From assembly GCF_030010415.1 (NCBI RefSeq), contig NZ_JASCSA010000002.1: a stretch of DNA of 64,000 nt. One strand, written 5' to 3'. Each line of letters starts with the position of its first letter. The stretch's first letter is position 1. The notes beneath the pieces were generated by a model. The model saw only the letters and a program-made list of their open reading frames with translations, was not told the origin of the DNA and made no database searches. This document shows, piece by piece, positions 7,199-13,922 of the stretch. Made by a program: the position numbers and the translations under genes. This DNA is from Cobetia amphilecti (lineage in GTDB: Bacteria > Pseudomonadota > Gammaproteobacteria > Pseudomonadales > Halomonadaceae).

Positions 7199-7474
7199 AT
7201 GACCGACACAGCCCGCAAGCATCGTTCAGCCATCACCCTCGCCGTCATCGTCGGCGGTTTGGTCACGCTCGCCAGCCTCACCCAGCATACCGATGGCCCG
7301 CGCCAGCTAACCGCCAGCGAAGCCGAATACTGCGAGATGACCGCCATGCGGCAGGAAGACGCCAAGGCCGGTTTCGCCGAATCACAGCGCCGCGGCTGGC
7401 CGGACTTCCATCGCAATGCCGCCAGCCTCTGCCCCCCTCAGATTACGCATGGTCAGCAGCTTGCCAGTCGCTGA
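7199..7474 (+). CDS. Small single-pass membrane phage protein
   Basis: 91 residues from the ATG at 7199, preceded by GGAG; a TTG twelve bases earlier is also in frame but has no ribosome site. Residues about 10-30 (SAITLAVIVGGLVTLASL) form one membrane helix, followed by a soluble C-terminal tail with two cysteines, suggesting a periplasmic domain. It is the first gene from the operator-controlled promoter. No family recognised; superinfection exclusion is one possible job for such proteins, but that is a guess. Confidence 0.6.
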   Translation: MTDTARKHRSAITLAVIVGGLVTLASLTQHTDGPRQLTASEAEYCEMTAMRQEDAKAGFAESQRRGWPDFHRNAASLCPPQITHGQQLASR

Positions 7475-7702
7475 TCGGACCTCGCCCCACGGCCAGCAGG
7501 TGGTGCCAGTGGGATTGCGAGCATAACCACCCGCAGGTAAGGCGCCGGTGCCACCCCTTCGCTAGCGGCCTTACCCCCGACACCTGGGCAAGTGGTGTGA
7601 CAGCTGGAGAGACAGCGCTTATCAGAGGGCATCGGCAGTTGCCGGTATCGCCTGATGAGTCCCGAACCGCCGGGCAATGCGGCTGCTCTTTAACAATCAG
7701 GC
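7475..7702 (+). other. Untranslated leader of the rightward operon
   Basis: No convincing gene on either strand between 7475 and 7702. The stretch is GC-rich and structured, and ends with the boxA-like element at 7684. A long minus-strand reading frame crosses it but has no ribosome site and no gene-like composition. Confidence 0.4.
7684..7695 (+). promoter_or_regulatory. boxA-like antitermination element
   Basis: TGCTCTTTAACA is identical to the boxA core of enterobacterial rRNA leaders, the NusB/NusE binding site. It lies about 540 bases into the rightward early transcript, upstream of several terminators, the position expected of a nut site. A GGCATGCC palindrome follows at once; no classic boxB hairpin is clear. 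Confidence 0.45.
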
Positions 7703-7903
7703 ATGCCCAGCCAGCCCGTAGCGCTAGACACGCGAGAGGCCGCTGGGAGTACGCCGCCCAGGGCTGTCGAAATACTGGGAATGGTATGGGGCTTTGCCAA
7801 TGGCAGAGCCCACCCGAGAGTGCAATGGCAAGCCTTCGCAATGCGCGACCGCTTCCCGATGCCCTTTCCTTGCAGTGCCTGTGCTTCCCCGTCACGTCCC
7901 TGA
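7703..7903 (+). CDS. Possible small phage protein
   Basis: A 66-codon reading frame beginning directly after the boxA-like element and ending inside the terminator hairpin at 7887. The segment PPRAVEILGMVWGFANGRAHPRVQWQAFAMRD reads more like a real protein than the other frames, but the ribosome site is weak and the stop lies in the hairpin. The stretch could equally be an untranslated regulatory RNA. Confidence 0.3.
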   Translation: MPSQPVALDTREAAGSTPPRAVEILGMVWGFANGRAHPRVQWQAFAMRDRFPMPFPCSACASPSRP

Positions 7904-7915
7904 CGGGGCCTTTTT
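7887..7915 (+). terminator. Rho-independent terminator
   Basis: CCCCGTC (7887-7893) pairs with GACGGGG (7902-7908), followed by CCTTTTT. It lies downstream of the boxA-like element, so antitermination would be needed to reach the later rightward genes unless they have their own promoters. Confidence 0.85.
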
Positions 7916-8027
7916 AGCCGTAACCATTATCTGCATCAGCCATAAACATGAGTGGTTTAATCAAACCCATTTTCCTTTACACTTGAAAATCCTGGAAATT
8001 GCAGGGTTCTAAAGGGGAACTGAATTT

Positions 8028-8153
8028 ATGGGCACTGAAGCAGTATGGATGGGCCTGGGTCTGGCCCTACTTTTTGTGCTGTTGACGTTCGGCTCTATGG
8101 GCCGACTACGTAAAGATGCTCGCCATTCCAAGGATACAGAAAAAGCTGATTAG
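8028..8153 (+). CDS. 41-residue single-pass membrane peptide
   Basis: ATG at 8028 with AAGGGGA upstream (12 bases, rather far). The peptide starts MGTEAVWMGLGLALLFVLLTFGSMGR, a single membrane helix with a basic cytoplasmic-type tail (RLRKDAR, KDTEKAD). It is followed at once by a strong terminator, so it forms a monocistronic unit between two terminators. Family unknown. Confidence 0.6.
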   Translation: MGTEAVWMGLGLALLFVLLTFGSMGRLRKDARHSKDTEKAD

Positions 8154-8177
8154 TTCTGTGCAAACCGTCTGATTGTT

Positions 8178-8203
8178 AACCCACTTATACGGTGGGTTTT
8201 TTT
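8178..8203 (+). terminator. Rho-independent terminator
   Basis: AACCCAC (8178-8184) pairs with GTGGGTT (8192-8198), followed by a run of T to 8203. It ends the 41-residue membrane peptide gene. Confidence 0.88.
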
Positions 8204-8266
8204 GTGCTCACACGTCAGCCTCTTCTGGAGGCTGACCTGTGCGCTCAACCACTCGTGGAGGCCAGT

Positions 8267-8554
8267 ATGACGCTCTTTCTTCGATCTCGGGTCACTGTCG
8301 ATGGCATCACCGCGACGATGGCGGAACACGCCGAGCGGCTCGGTATCGGGGAAGGGACACTATTGTCCCGCATGACGCGCTTGGGTCGTCATAATCCGAT
8401 ACTACTGCTTGAGCCAGTCACCAAATCCCGCAAGCCGGCGAAGCCCCAAAGCTTGGCAGAGGCTGTCAAAACGCTAAGGCGAAGGCCTGCCGGCTTGTTG
8501 GCGACCGCCAAGCGGCTAGGCGACTACGCCTCACTGACACAGAAATCACCATGA
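8267..8554 (+). CDS. Small HTH-type phage protein
   Basis: 95 residues from the ATG at 8267, which has a strong GGAGG ribosome site five bases upstream. GITATMAEHAERLGIGEGTLLSRM is a likely helix-turn-helix, followed by a very basic C-terminal half (KSRKPAKPQ, LRRRP). It may be a DNA-binding regulator of the rightward genes. Its stop overlaps the start of the next small membrane protein (ATGA). Confidence 0.65.
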   Translation: MTLFLRSRVTVDGITATMAEHAERLGIGEGTLLSRMTRLGRHNPILLLEPVTKSRKPAKPQSLAEAVKTLRRRPAGLLATAKRLGDYASLTQKSP

Positions 8555-8649
8555 TTCACCCACTACTTATTGCCGCCACTTGCCTGGCGGCTTTCTTTTG
8601 CCTGCTCGCCGGTGGCTGGCTCGACACACTGCTCACCAAAGATGACTGA
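8551..8649 (+). CDS. 32-residue membrane peptide
   Basis: ATG at 8551 overlapping the stop of the HTH gene, so it is translationally coupled. The peptide is almost all one hydrophobic helix (HPLLIAATCLAAFFCLLAGG) with an acidic tail. Too short for family assignment. It resembles the other two tiny membrane peptides of this region only in size and topology. Confidence 0.45.
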   Translation: MIHPLLIAATCLAAFFCLLAGGWLDTLLTKDD

Positions 8650-8887
8650 TATGACCCGCGATCAACTGATGGCAAGCCTGATGCACCTCCCCCACCCGTG
8701 GCCACGTCCCGAGACGGACTGCAACCTCCCGACCGATAACGGCCACGGCGATCTCGAGGGCTGGATCAAAGGCCCAACCAACAATGAATGGCACTACGCA
8801 TGGATCGGCGCCCATGAGCGCCGCATCGTCATTATCCTGGAACAATGGGAAGAGGCGCTGCTGACTAAGGAATCAGCACACGATTAG
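8642..8887 (+). CDS. Phage protein of unknown function
   Basis: 81 residues from the ATG at 8642 (a second in-frame ATG is at 8651); overlaps the end of the membrane peptide gene by 8 bases. The sequence (HPWPRPETDCNL, then NNEWHYAWIGAHERRIVI) is tryptophan-rich and folded-looking. No domain recognised. Last gene of the three-gene coupled set 8267-8887. Confidence 0.55.
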   Translation: MTDMTRDQLMASLMHLPHPWPRPETDCNLPTDNGHGDLEGWIKGPTNNEWHYAWIGAHERRIVIILEQWEEALLTKESAHD

Positions 8888-9093
8888 CAGTCGTGCAGCA
8901 GCTGAGAGAACGCCAAATAGCTACCAGAAACCGGCCAGGCGGGAGTGGTGCATTCGAACACTTAAAGTACTGCTGTAGGTTCGAATTGATTAAATGCGTT
9001 GAAAAGCATGCCTTTTACTAGAAAACCAATAGCAATGGCGACTGTTACTATCACTATCACCTTAACAACACAGACTGAGATACCAACACGCCT

Positions 9094-9183
9094 TTGGAAT
9101 TACTTGCCACCTTCCTAATGTCAGCCATCGTCATCAGCGTTCCACTAACCATCATATGGCTGGGAACACATCGCGATAACTGA
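9094..9183 (+). CDS. Possible 29-residue membrane peptide
   Basis: A TTG-started frame (or ATG at 9118) encoding one hydrophobic helix (SAIVISVPLTIIWLG) with a short polar tail, ending 60 bases before a terminator. The ribosome site is weak. Listed because two similar tiny membrane peptides are encoded just upstream. Confidence 0.3.
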   Translation: MELLATFLMSAIVISVPLTIIWLGTHRDN

Positions 9184-9241
9184 AAGCTATGCACCACCGA
9201 GATGGCATAGCCAAAACCCAAAAATCAAATAACGCCACGCA

Positions 9242-9265
9242 AGCCTCCTACAAGGGGGCTTTTTC
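9242..9265 (+). terminator. Rho-independent terminator
   Basis: AGCCTCC (9242-9248) pairs with GGGGGCT (9254-9260) with one G-T pair, followed by TTTT. It separates the small-protein genes from the methyltransferase. Confidence 0.8.
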
Positions 9266-9299
9266 GTGCCTATTTGACGAAATTCGACGCGGATAAAAA

Positions 9300-10214
9300 A
9301 TGAACGTCATCGACCTCTTCGCCGGTGCAGGTGGATTCAGCACCGGCGCCAGCATGGCCGGCTGCAACGTGGCCTGGGCTGCAAACCACTGGCCGGATGC
9401 TGTCGAGTGGCACAGCCGCAACCATCCGAACGCAGCGCACATCTGCCAGGACTTGCATCAGGCGGATTGGAGCCAAGTGCCCGCGCATGACCTGATGCTG
9501 GCGTCGCCCTGCTGCCAGGGCCACAGCAAGGCGCGAGGCAAGGCCAGCGGCAACCCTCAGCACGATGCCAGCCGCTCGACTGCCTGGGCAGTGGTATCAG
9601 CTGCCGAGTATCACCGGCCGCCAGCCATCCTCGTGGAGAACGTACCCGAGTACCTCGATTGGCAGCTCTACCGCCCCTGGGTGCTGGCCATGCAGGCGCT
9701 GGGCTATGCCGTCAGCCCGCATGTAGTAGACGCCGCGGATCTCGGTGCCCCGCAGAACCGCATCCGCATGTTCCTGGTGCTCACCCAGTCCGCCCAACCG
9801 CTCAAGCTGAACCTGCCGACACTCGATCACCTGCCGGCCGCAAGCTTCATCGACTTCGAGGCAGGTCGCTGGCAACCCATCAAGAAGCCCGGGCGAGCCG
9901 CTGCCACTCTAGAGCGTGTTCGCGCTGGCCGTGCCACCCACGGCGAGCGATTCCTGATCAGCTATTACGGCAACACCAAGACAGGACGCTCGCTGGATCG
10001 TCCCATCGGCACCATCACCACCCGTGATCGATGGGCCATCGTCGATGACGACCGCATGCGCATGCTCAGCCGCTGGGAATGCAGATCGGCCATGAGCTTT
10101 CCTGATACCTACCAGCTGCCGGACAACCACCGTCTCGCCGTGCACCTGCTCGGCAACGCGGTATGCCCTACGCCGGTCAGCCACATCATCAAGGCGCTGC
10201 AGCAAGCAGCGTGA
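9300..10214 (+). CDS. DNA (cytosine-5) methyltransferase
   Basis: 304 residues. Transfers a methyl group from SAM to C5 of cytosine in DNA. Motifs in order: I DLFAGAGGFSTG (residues 5-16), IV SPCCQGHS with the catalytic Cys71 after Pro70, VI LVENVPEY (Glu113), VIII PQNRIRMF (Arg154/Arg156), and a C-terminal motif X (HLLGNAVCPTPV). The target-recognition region between VIII and X is short, as in phage orphan enzymes. No restriction partner is encoded beside it, so it is probably a solitary phage methylase protecting phage DNA from host restriction. ATG at 9300 has only a weak ribosome site. Confidence 0.93.
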   Translation: MNVIDLFAGAGGFSTGASMAGCNVAWAANHWPDAVEWHSRNHPNAAHICQDLHQADWSQVPAHDLMLASPCCQGHSKARGKASGNPQHDASRSTAWAVVSAAEYHRPPAILVENVPEYLDWQLYRPWVLAMQALGYAVSPHVVDAADLGAPQNRIRMFLVLTQSAQPLKLNLPTLDHLPAASFIDFEAGRWQPIKKPGRAAATLERVRAGRATHGERFLISYYGNTKTGRSLDRPIGTITTRDRWAIVDDDRMRMLSRWECRSAMSFPDTYQLPDNHRLAVHLLGNAVCPTPVSHIIKALQQAA

Positions 10215-10227
10215 GCGTGAGGAGTCT

Positions 10228-10548
10228 ATGCGTCAGGTATCGCAAGCAGCGTGGCAGCCGCCAGCGCATGGCCCGTGCCCACAGTGTGGTGGCAGCGGCA
10301 CATTCCATGGCGTATTCCATCGCTCGCCTTGTGCCCACTGTCATGGCACCGGGTACGCCGCAGAGGACGGTGAAGCACTGCCACTGGAGGACCTGATCGT
10401 GATGATCAGCCAACGACGAGATCACTGGCGCCGCAAGTACACATTGATGATGCAGGTGCCCGGCGTGCAAGACGCGATGTCCAATCATGCCGCCGCTCAA
10501 GAAGAGCAGGCCCTGGGCTACAGCTCGGGCCGCTACCAAGGTGACTAA
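10228..10548 (+). CDS. DnaJ-type zinc-finger phage protein
   Basis: 106 residues; ATG at 10228 behind GAGGAG, 13 bases after the methyltransferase stop, so likely co-transcribed. Residues 17-43 carry two CxxCxGxG-type repeats (CPQCGGSG and CAHCHGTG), the zinc-binding module of DnaJ, without a J domain. The C-terminal helix (LIVMISQRRDHWRRKY) is basic. Such isolated DnaJ zinc fingers are common in phages; their role is unknown, possibly protein or nucleic-acid binding. Confidence 0.75.
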   Translation: MRQVSQAAWQPPAHGPCPQCGGSGTFHGVFHRSPCAHCHGTGYAAEDGEALPLEDLIVMISQRRDHWRRKYTLMMQVPGVQDAMSNHAAAQEEQALGYSSGRYQGD

Positions 10549-10784
10549 TGCCGTCAGAAAGCTCCCTTTTCTTCCGAACAATTCATGACTAGCTTTCCAA
10601 GCCAAGCCATAGACATGGTGATCAAAAAATGTTAATGAGAAAAAACGGCGTTACTCACTGCCCCACAAGCTATATAATAGGGTGGTCAAGCGGATAACAT
10701 TTCAGTTAGTTCAAATGACCAACATCAGTTTACATGTATAAACTAGTAAAACTTATAGTGTTTGCTTGAGAAGTGGAGTTAATA
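10549..10784 (+). other. AT-rich upstream region of the adenine methyltransferase
   Basis: GC content drops sharply here. A TATAAT at 10673-10678 lies 16 bases after TTACTC (10651-10656), a candidate promoter that would leave a leader of about 100 bases. Within the leader AGTTTA (10727-10732) and TAAACT (10739-10744) form an inverted repeat with a 6-base spacer, a possible operator. Confidence 0.45.
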
Positions 10785-11636
10785 ATGCTGTCTTTTGCCA
10801 CACCATTGAGATACCCAGGAGGAAAAGGGCGTCTAGGAGAATGGTTTTCAAAACTTATTGAAATCAATGAGCTACGTAACTGTCATTTTATAGAACCATA
10901 TGCTGGGGGAGCAGGCTCAGCAATATACTTATTAACACAAGAAAAAGTAGAAAAAATTACAATTAATGATAGCGACCCTATAGTACATAGCATATGGTGG
11001 GCGTTAGTGAATGACGGCGACCGCTTCATTGATATGATAGAAAATGCTGAACTCACTATCGACGAATGGTACAAGCAGCGCGCAATAGTACAAAATAATA
11101 ACACTGACGACATTACAAAGCTTGGTTTTGCAGCATTTTATCAGAACAGAACTAATCGCTCAGGAATTATAAAGGGCGGCGTGATTGGCGGCATAGCTCA
11201 AGAAGGGAAATATAAACTCGACGCAAGATTTAACAAAAACGGCCTAATAAAAAGAGTTCGCAGGATACAATCCCTGTCCGACCGGATAACTATTAGCTGT
11301 GAAGATGGCATCAAACTAATGGCTAATAACGAAAAAACGTTTAACAAAGAAACACTGATATATATAGACCCCCCATATTACAACAAAGGGAGCCAACTTT
11401 ATAAAAATTACTATAATCCTGACGATCATAGGCATGTTGCAGATGTGGTTAAGCATCTCAACTGCCCTTGGATCACTACGTACGACAACTGCCCTGAAAT
11501 AGTAAACCTCTACTCTGGAGAAAAGACACAAGAGTTTAGTTTTTCTTATTCAACACATACCTCAAGACCAAAAGGAAAAGAGGTATGCTTCTCCGGGAAT
11601 CTTAAGAAAATTCCCAAAATATACCTAAAGAGGTGA
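10785..11636 (+). CDS. DNA N6-adenine methyltransferase, D12 (Dam-like) class
   Basis: 283 residues from the ATG at 10785, which follows GGAG; an in-frame GTG 12 bases earlier is less likely. Motifs: X TPLRYPGGKGRL (residues 6-17), I FIEPYAGGAGSA (35-46), and IV DPPYY (195-199), the order of the alpha-group D12 enzymes that methylate adenine N6 in sites such as GATC. The gene is markedly AT-rich compared with the phage genes to its left, with AAA and ATA codons, which suggests recent transfer. It faces the AAA-TOPRIM gene, their stops only 10 bases apart, and the two probably form a cargo unit. Confidence 0.92.
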   Translation: MLSFATPLRYPGGKGRLGEWFSKLIEINELRNCHFIEPYAGGAGSAIYLLTQEKVEKITINDSDPIVHSIWWALVNDGDRFIDMIENAELTIDEWYKQRAIVQNNNTDDITKLGFAAFYQNRTNRSGIIKGGVIGGIAQEGKYKLDARFNKNGLIKRVRRIQSLSDRITISCEDGIKLMANNEKTFNKETLIYIDPPYYNKGSQLYKNYYNPDDHRHVADVVKHLNCPWITTYDNCPEIVNLYSGEKTQEFSFSYSTHTSRPKGKEVCFSGNLKKIPKIYLKR

Positions 11637-11646
11637 TATTCGTTTG

Positions 11647-13341
11647 CTATAAAAAATCTGGCTCTATATTGTACGAATCACTATATACACATTTGGCAGC
11701 CTCAACAAAAACTTTATTAAACTTTTCAACCTCTTCAGAGTTATCTAGGGCCCAAAGGTGGAATGGATTATATTCCTGAGGGCCTTTAATCAAACTCTGA
11801 ATGTGCTCACTCTTGTAAAATTTTTTAAACATCACTCTCGGCGTTTCTTTAAATTTCTTCGCCTTGTTTCGGCTATCAACTAATTCCGCAAAGTCGATAT
11901 CTGTACTCATGTCTGCGTCAGCTATACCCAGCGATTCACGCAAAGAACGATTATCACGCATAAACACTGCTTTAGTATAATTATATTTGTTATCCCAAAA
12001 TCTCGTATCACTTGCAGGCTTTTTGGCCAAGAACTCGAATACAAGCTGATCTGGAGGCACAGAACCAGGTAGTTTGACGCAGTTTTTATATCTTTTATCA
12101 ATAGTCACATCAGCATCGAACACTAAAATACTATTTTCCGAAAATTCCTTAACTCCTGCTTTGATAAGCGACATATATTGGTCGCAACCCAAGGTAACAT
12201 CTTTAATCAAATTAAAAAACTTCAACAGCTTTCGTGACCTGACTAACTTATAGAAGAAATCATATGCCTCCCCATCCTCAAAATACACATTGATTTTTGG
12301 ATAGGCAAGCTCTTTAGTATGATTTACTGTTTCGATTTTTAAATCAGTTATAATATCCAGCCAACTCACATCCTGTCTGACAACAATATCACCGAATGTA
12401 TCTGTCAGATAAACCACTTTATACTTATTGTCTTTAGAAGACTGGCCTAATGAATATACACCTTTTATCATAATAGGCGAGTGTGAAGATATCACAACTT
12501 GCAAATTTAATTTATTCGAAATACTAGCCAGCAGGTTGATAAAATCTGACTGCGCAGCAGGAAATAACCCAGCATCAGCTTCATCTATTATTAACAAACC
12601 ACCGTGATATTCTGGAGACTCGGCTTTTAGCTTTTCAAATGACATCAGTGCTGAGACAATTTGCCCAACATTATCTTCGCCAGAAGACACTGAGTCGTGA
12701 TCATAACTTTCTCCGTGCGCTACAGCAGAATTAATATCTCCTCGTGTCGCAGTTACAGAATTACTGCCATTTTTACTAAGAATACGATTACTAAGTTGAG
12801 AGAAACGCTCAGCGTTAGCATTCAAATATTCTATGTCTACGGTTGTATAGCTTTTCCTTTGACTTATTGGCAACAGCCTTGATAAGCTAAGATATATTAC
12901 AGGATGAGTTACATTCCTAGATGTATTACCAGTCGATGATTCGATATTATTTCTAACAACTGGCCTTGGATATGGCCTATCGGATGATTTAGTAAAGCTG
13001 AGCTGTAACTTTTCCGGTGTTTTATTAAAATAACCATCATGAAGATCAATATGAATCTTTGAGCCCGAAACATCATCAAACCGCTTTGAAAGCCTAAAGT
13101 GATCTGAAGGCAAAGATTTAAAATCACCGCCATGCAAAGTTTTCGCCGAGATAGTTACGAGATCCTCCTTTGAATAATCTTTATCGTAGCTAAATATTTG
13201 CGCAGCTATACCTAGAATGGTTGATTTTGAAGTACCATTCTTACCGCAAATTACGGTTATTCTCTCTCCAAACTCGACCTCTATGTCTTTCAAGCCACGA
13301 AATTTCTCTATATTAATTTTTCTTAAAATCGTTTTTGACAT
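11647..13341 (-). CDS. AAA ATPase with TOPRIM-like C-terminus (OLD-like), candidate defence effector
   Basis: 564 residues. N-terminal ABC/SMC-type ATPase: Walker A GKNGTSKST (33-41), signature SSGEDN (219-224), Walker B LLIIDEAD (249-256), His-loop ISSHSP (285-290). From about residue 345 a second domain begins with NVYFEDGEAYDFFY (acidic cluster 355-359) and continues to ILVFDADV (Asp409, Asp411), the Glu and DxD spacing of TOPRIM nucleases. This layout is shared by OLD-family nucleases and related phage-defence ATPases such as GajA and PARIS; the exact family is not certain. AT-rich, convergent with an adenine methyltransferase. ATG at 13341 has a weak GCAGGG ribosome site. Confidence 0.8.
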   Translation of the reverse strand: MSKTILRKINIEKFRGLKDIEVEFGERITVICGKNGTSKSTILGIAAQIFSYDKDYSKEDLVTISAKTLHGGDFKSLPSDHFRLSKRFDDVSGSKIHIDLHDGYFNKTPEKLQLSFTKSSDRPYPRPVVRNNIESSTGNTSRNVTHPVIYLSLSRLLPISQRKSYTTVDIEYLNANAERFSQLSNRILSKNGSNSVTATRGDINSAVAHGESYDHDSVSSGEDNVGQIVSALMSFEKLKAESPEYHGGLLIIDEADAGLFPAAQSDFINLLASISNKLNLQVVISSHSPIMIKGVYSLGQSSKDNKYKVVYLTDTFGDIVVRQDVSWLDIITDLKIETVNHTKELAYPKINVYFEDGEAYDFFYKLVRSRKLLKFFNLIKDVTLGCDQYMSLIKAGVKEFSENSILVFDADVTIDKRYKNCVKLPGSVPPDQLVFEFLAKKPASDTRFWDNKYNYTKAVFMRDNRSLRESLGIADADMSTDIDFAELVDSRNKAKKFKETPRVMFKKFYKSEHIQSLIKGPQEYNPFHLWALDNSEEVEKFNKVFVEAAKCVYSDSYNIEPDFL

Positions 13342-13688
13342 TACCCTGCGCCCTTATTCTATCGGAACTTATAAAAATAAAACGATCCGAAAACATCCAC
13401 TGCATGAACAATAGACATGCAATAATATATCCATAAATTCATATCGGCCAGACCGAAGCCATACTGGCACTAAGCATTTTTGCAAAGAGGCATTACTAGC
13501 CATCTTTTAGTATCTGTCAAACAGATAAAGATTGCTAGCATCGATAACCCGAACAATACCTTTGCATGACATCTTCAAGCCAAATTTCTCAAGCCTAAAT
13601 TTTATGGCCCAGCATAACACTACGCAAGTGTAGCTAGCCCTAGCCTCAAGTTCGAAGCGTTATCAAGAAGACTAAACAGGAGATATCC
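13342..13688. other. 347-base AT-rich intergenic region with an inverted repeat
   Basis: Divergent promoters for the AAA gene (minus) and the AlpA-like gene (plus) should lie here, but no hexamer pair stands out. TATCTGT (13511-13517) and ACAGATA (13521-13527) form a perfect 7-bp inverted repeat with a 3-base centre, a likely protein-binding site. No gene is seen. Confidence 0.45.
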
Positions 13689-13922
13689 ATGACAGACACA
13701 ACCACTCACCAGCCGCTGCGTTTCCTTCGCACCCGTGAAGTCTGCGAGAAGATAGGCCGCAGCCGCTCAACACTCGAGAAGCTGCTGGTAAAAGACCCCG
13801 ACTTCCCGCGCCCCATTAAAGATGGCATTGGCCGGGCATCGACCAACTATTGGTACGAACATGAGATAGAAGCATGGATGAGCCAATGGGCTATGCAGTT
13901 ACGTCCCGCTGACGACGCTTGA
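13689..13922 (+). CDS. AlpA-family regulator / putative excisionase
   Basis: 77 residues; ATG at 13689 behind CAGGAG. LRTREVCEKIGRSRSTLEKLL is the winged helix-turn-helix of the AlpA/Xis family, followed by DFPRP and a WYEHEIEAWM ending typical of AlpA proteins. Such proteins activate integrase or act as recombination directionality factors at excision. Its last 32 bases overlap the end of the convergent integrase gene, tying the two together. Confidence 0.85.
   Translation: MTDTTTHQPLRFLRTREVCEKIGRSRSTLEKLLVKDPDFPRPIKDGIGRASTNYWYEHEIEAWMSQWAMQLRPADDA

Larger units (their letters stand above)
8888..9299 (+). other. 412-base spacer with one tiny reading frame and a terminator
   Basis: Lower GC than the flanks. 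Apart from a possible 29-residue membrane peptide (9094-9183) and the terminator at 9242, no gene or clear promoter is seen. A 36-codon frame starting at 9008 has unusual Thr/Ile repeats and is not supported. Confidence 0.4.

Noticed and set aside
7650..7690. CTGATGAG followed by CCCGAA, resembling a hammerhead ribozyme core
   Set aside because: The conserved GAAA after stem II and a proper stem III are missing, so the fold cannot form.
7443..7895. 150-codon minus-strand frame
   Set aside because: Runs through the boxA-like element and the 7887 terminator; composition is not protein-like.
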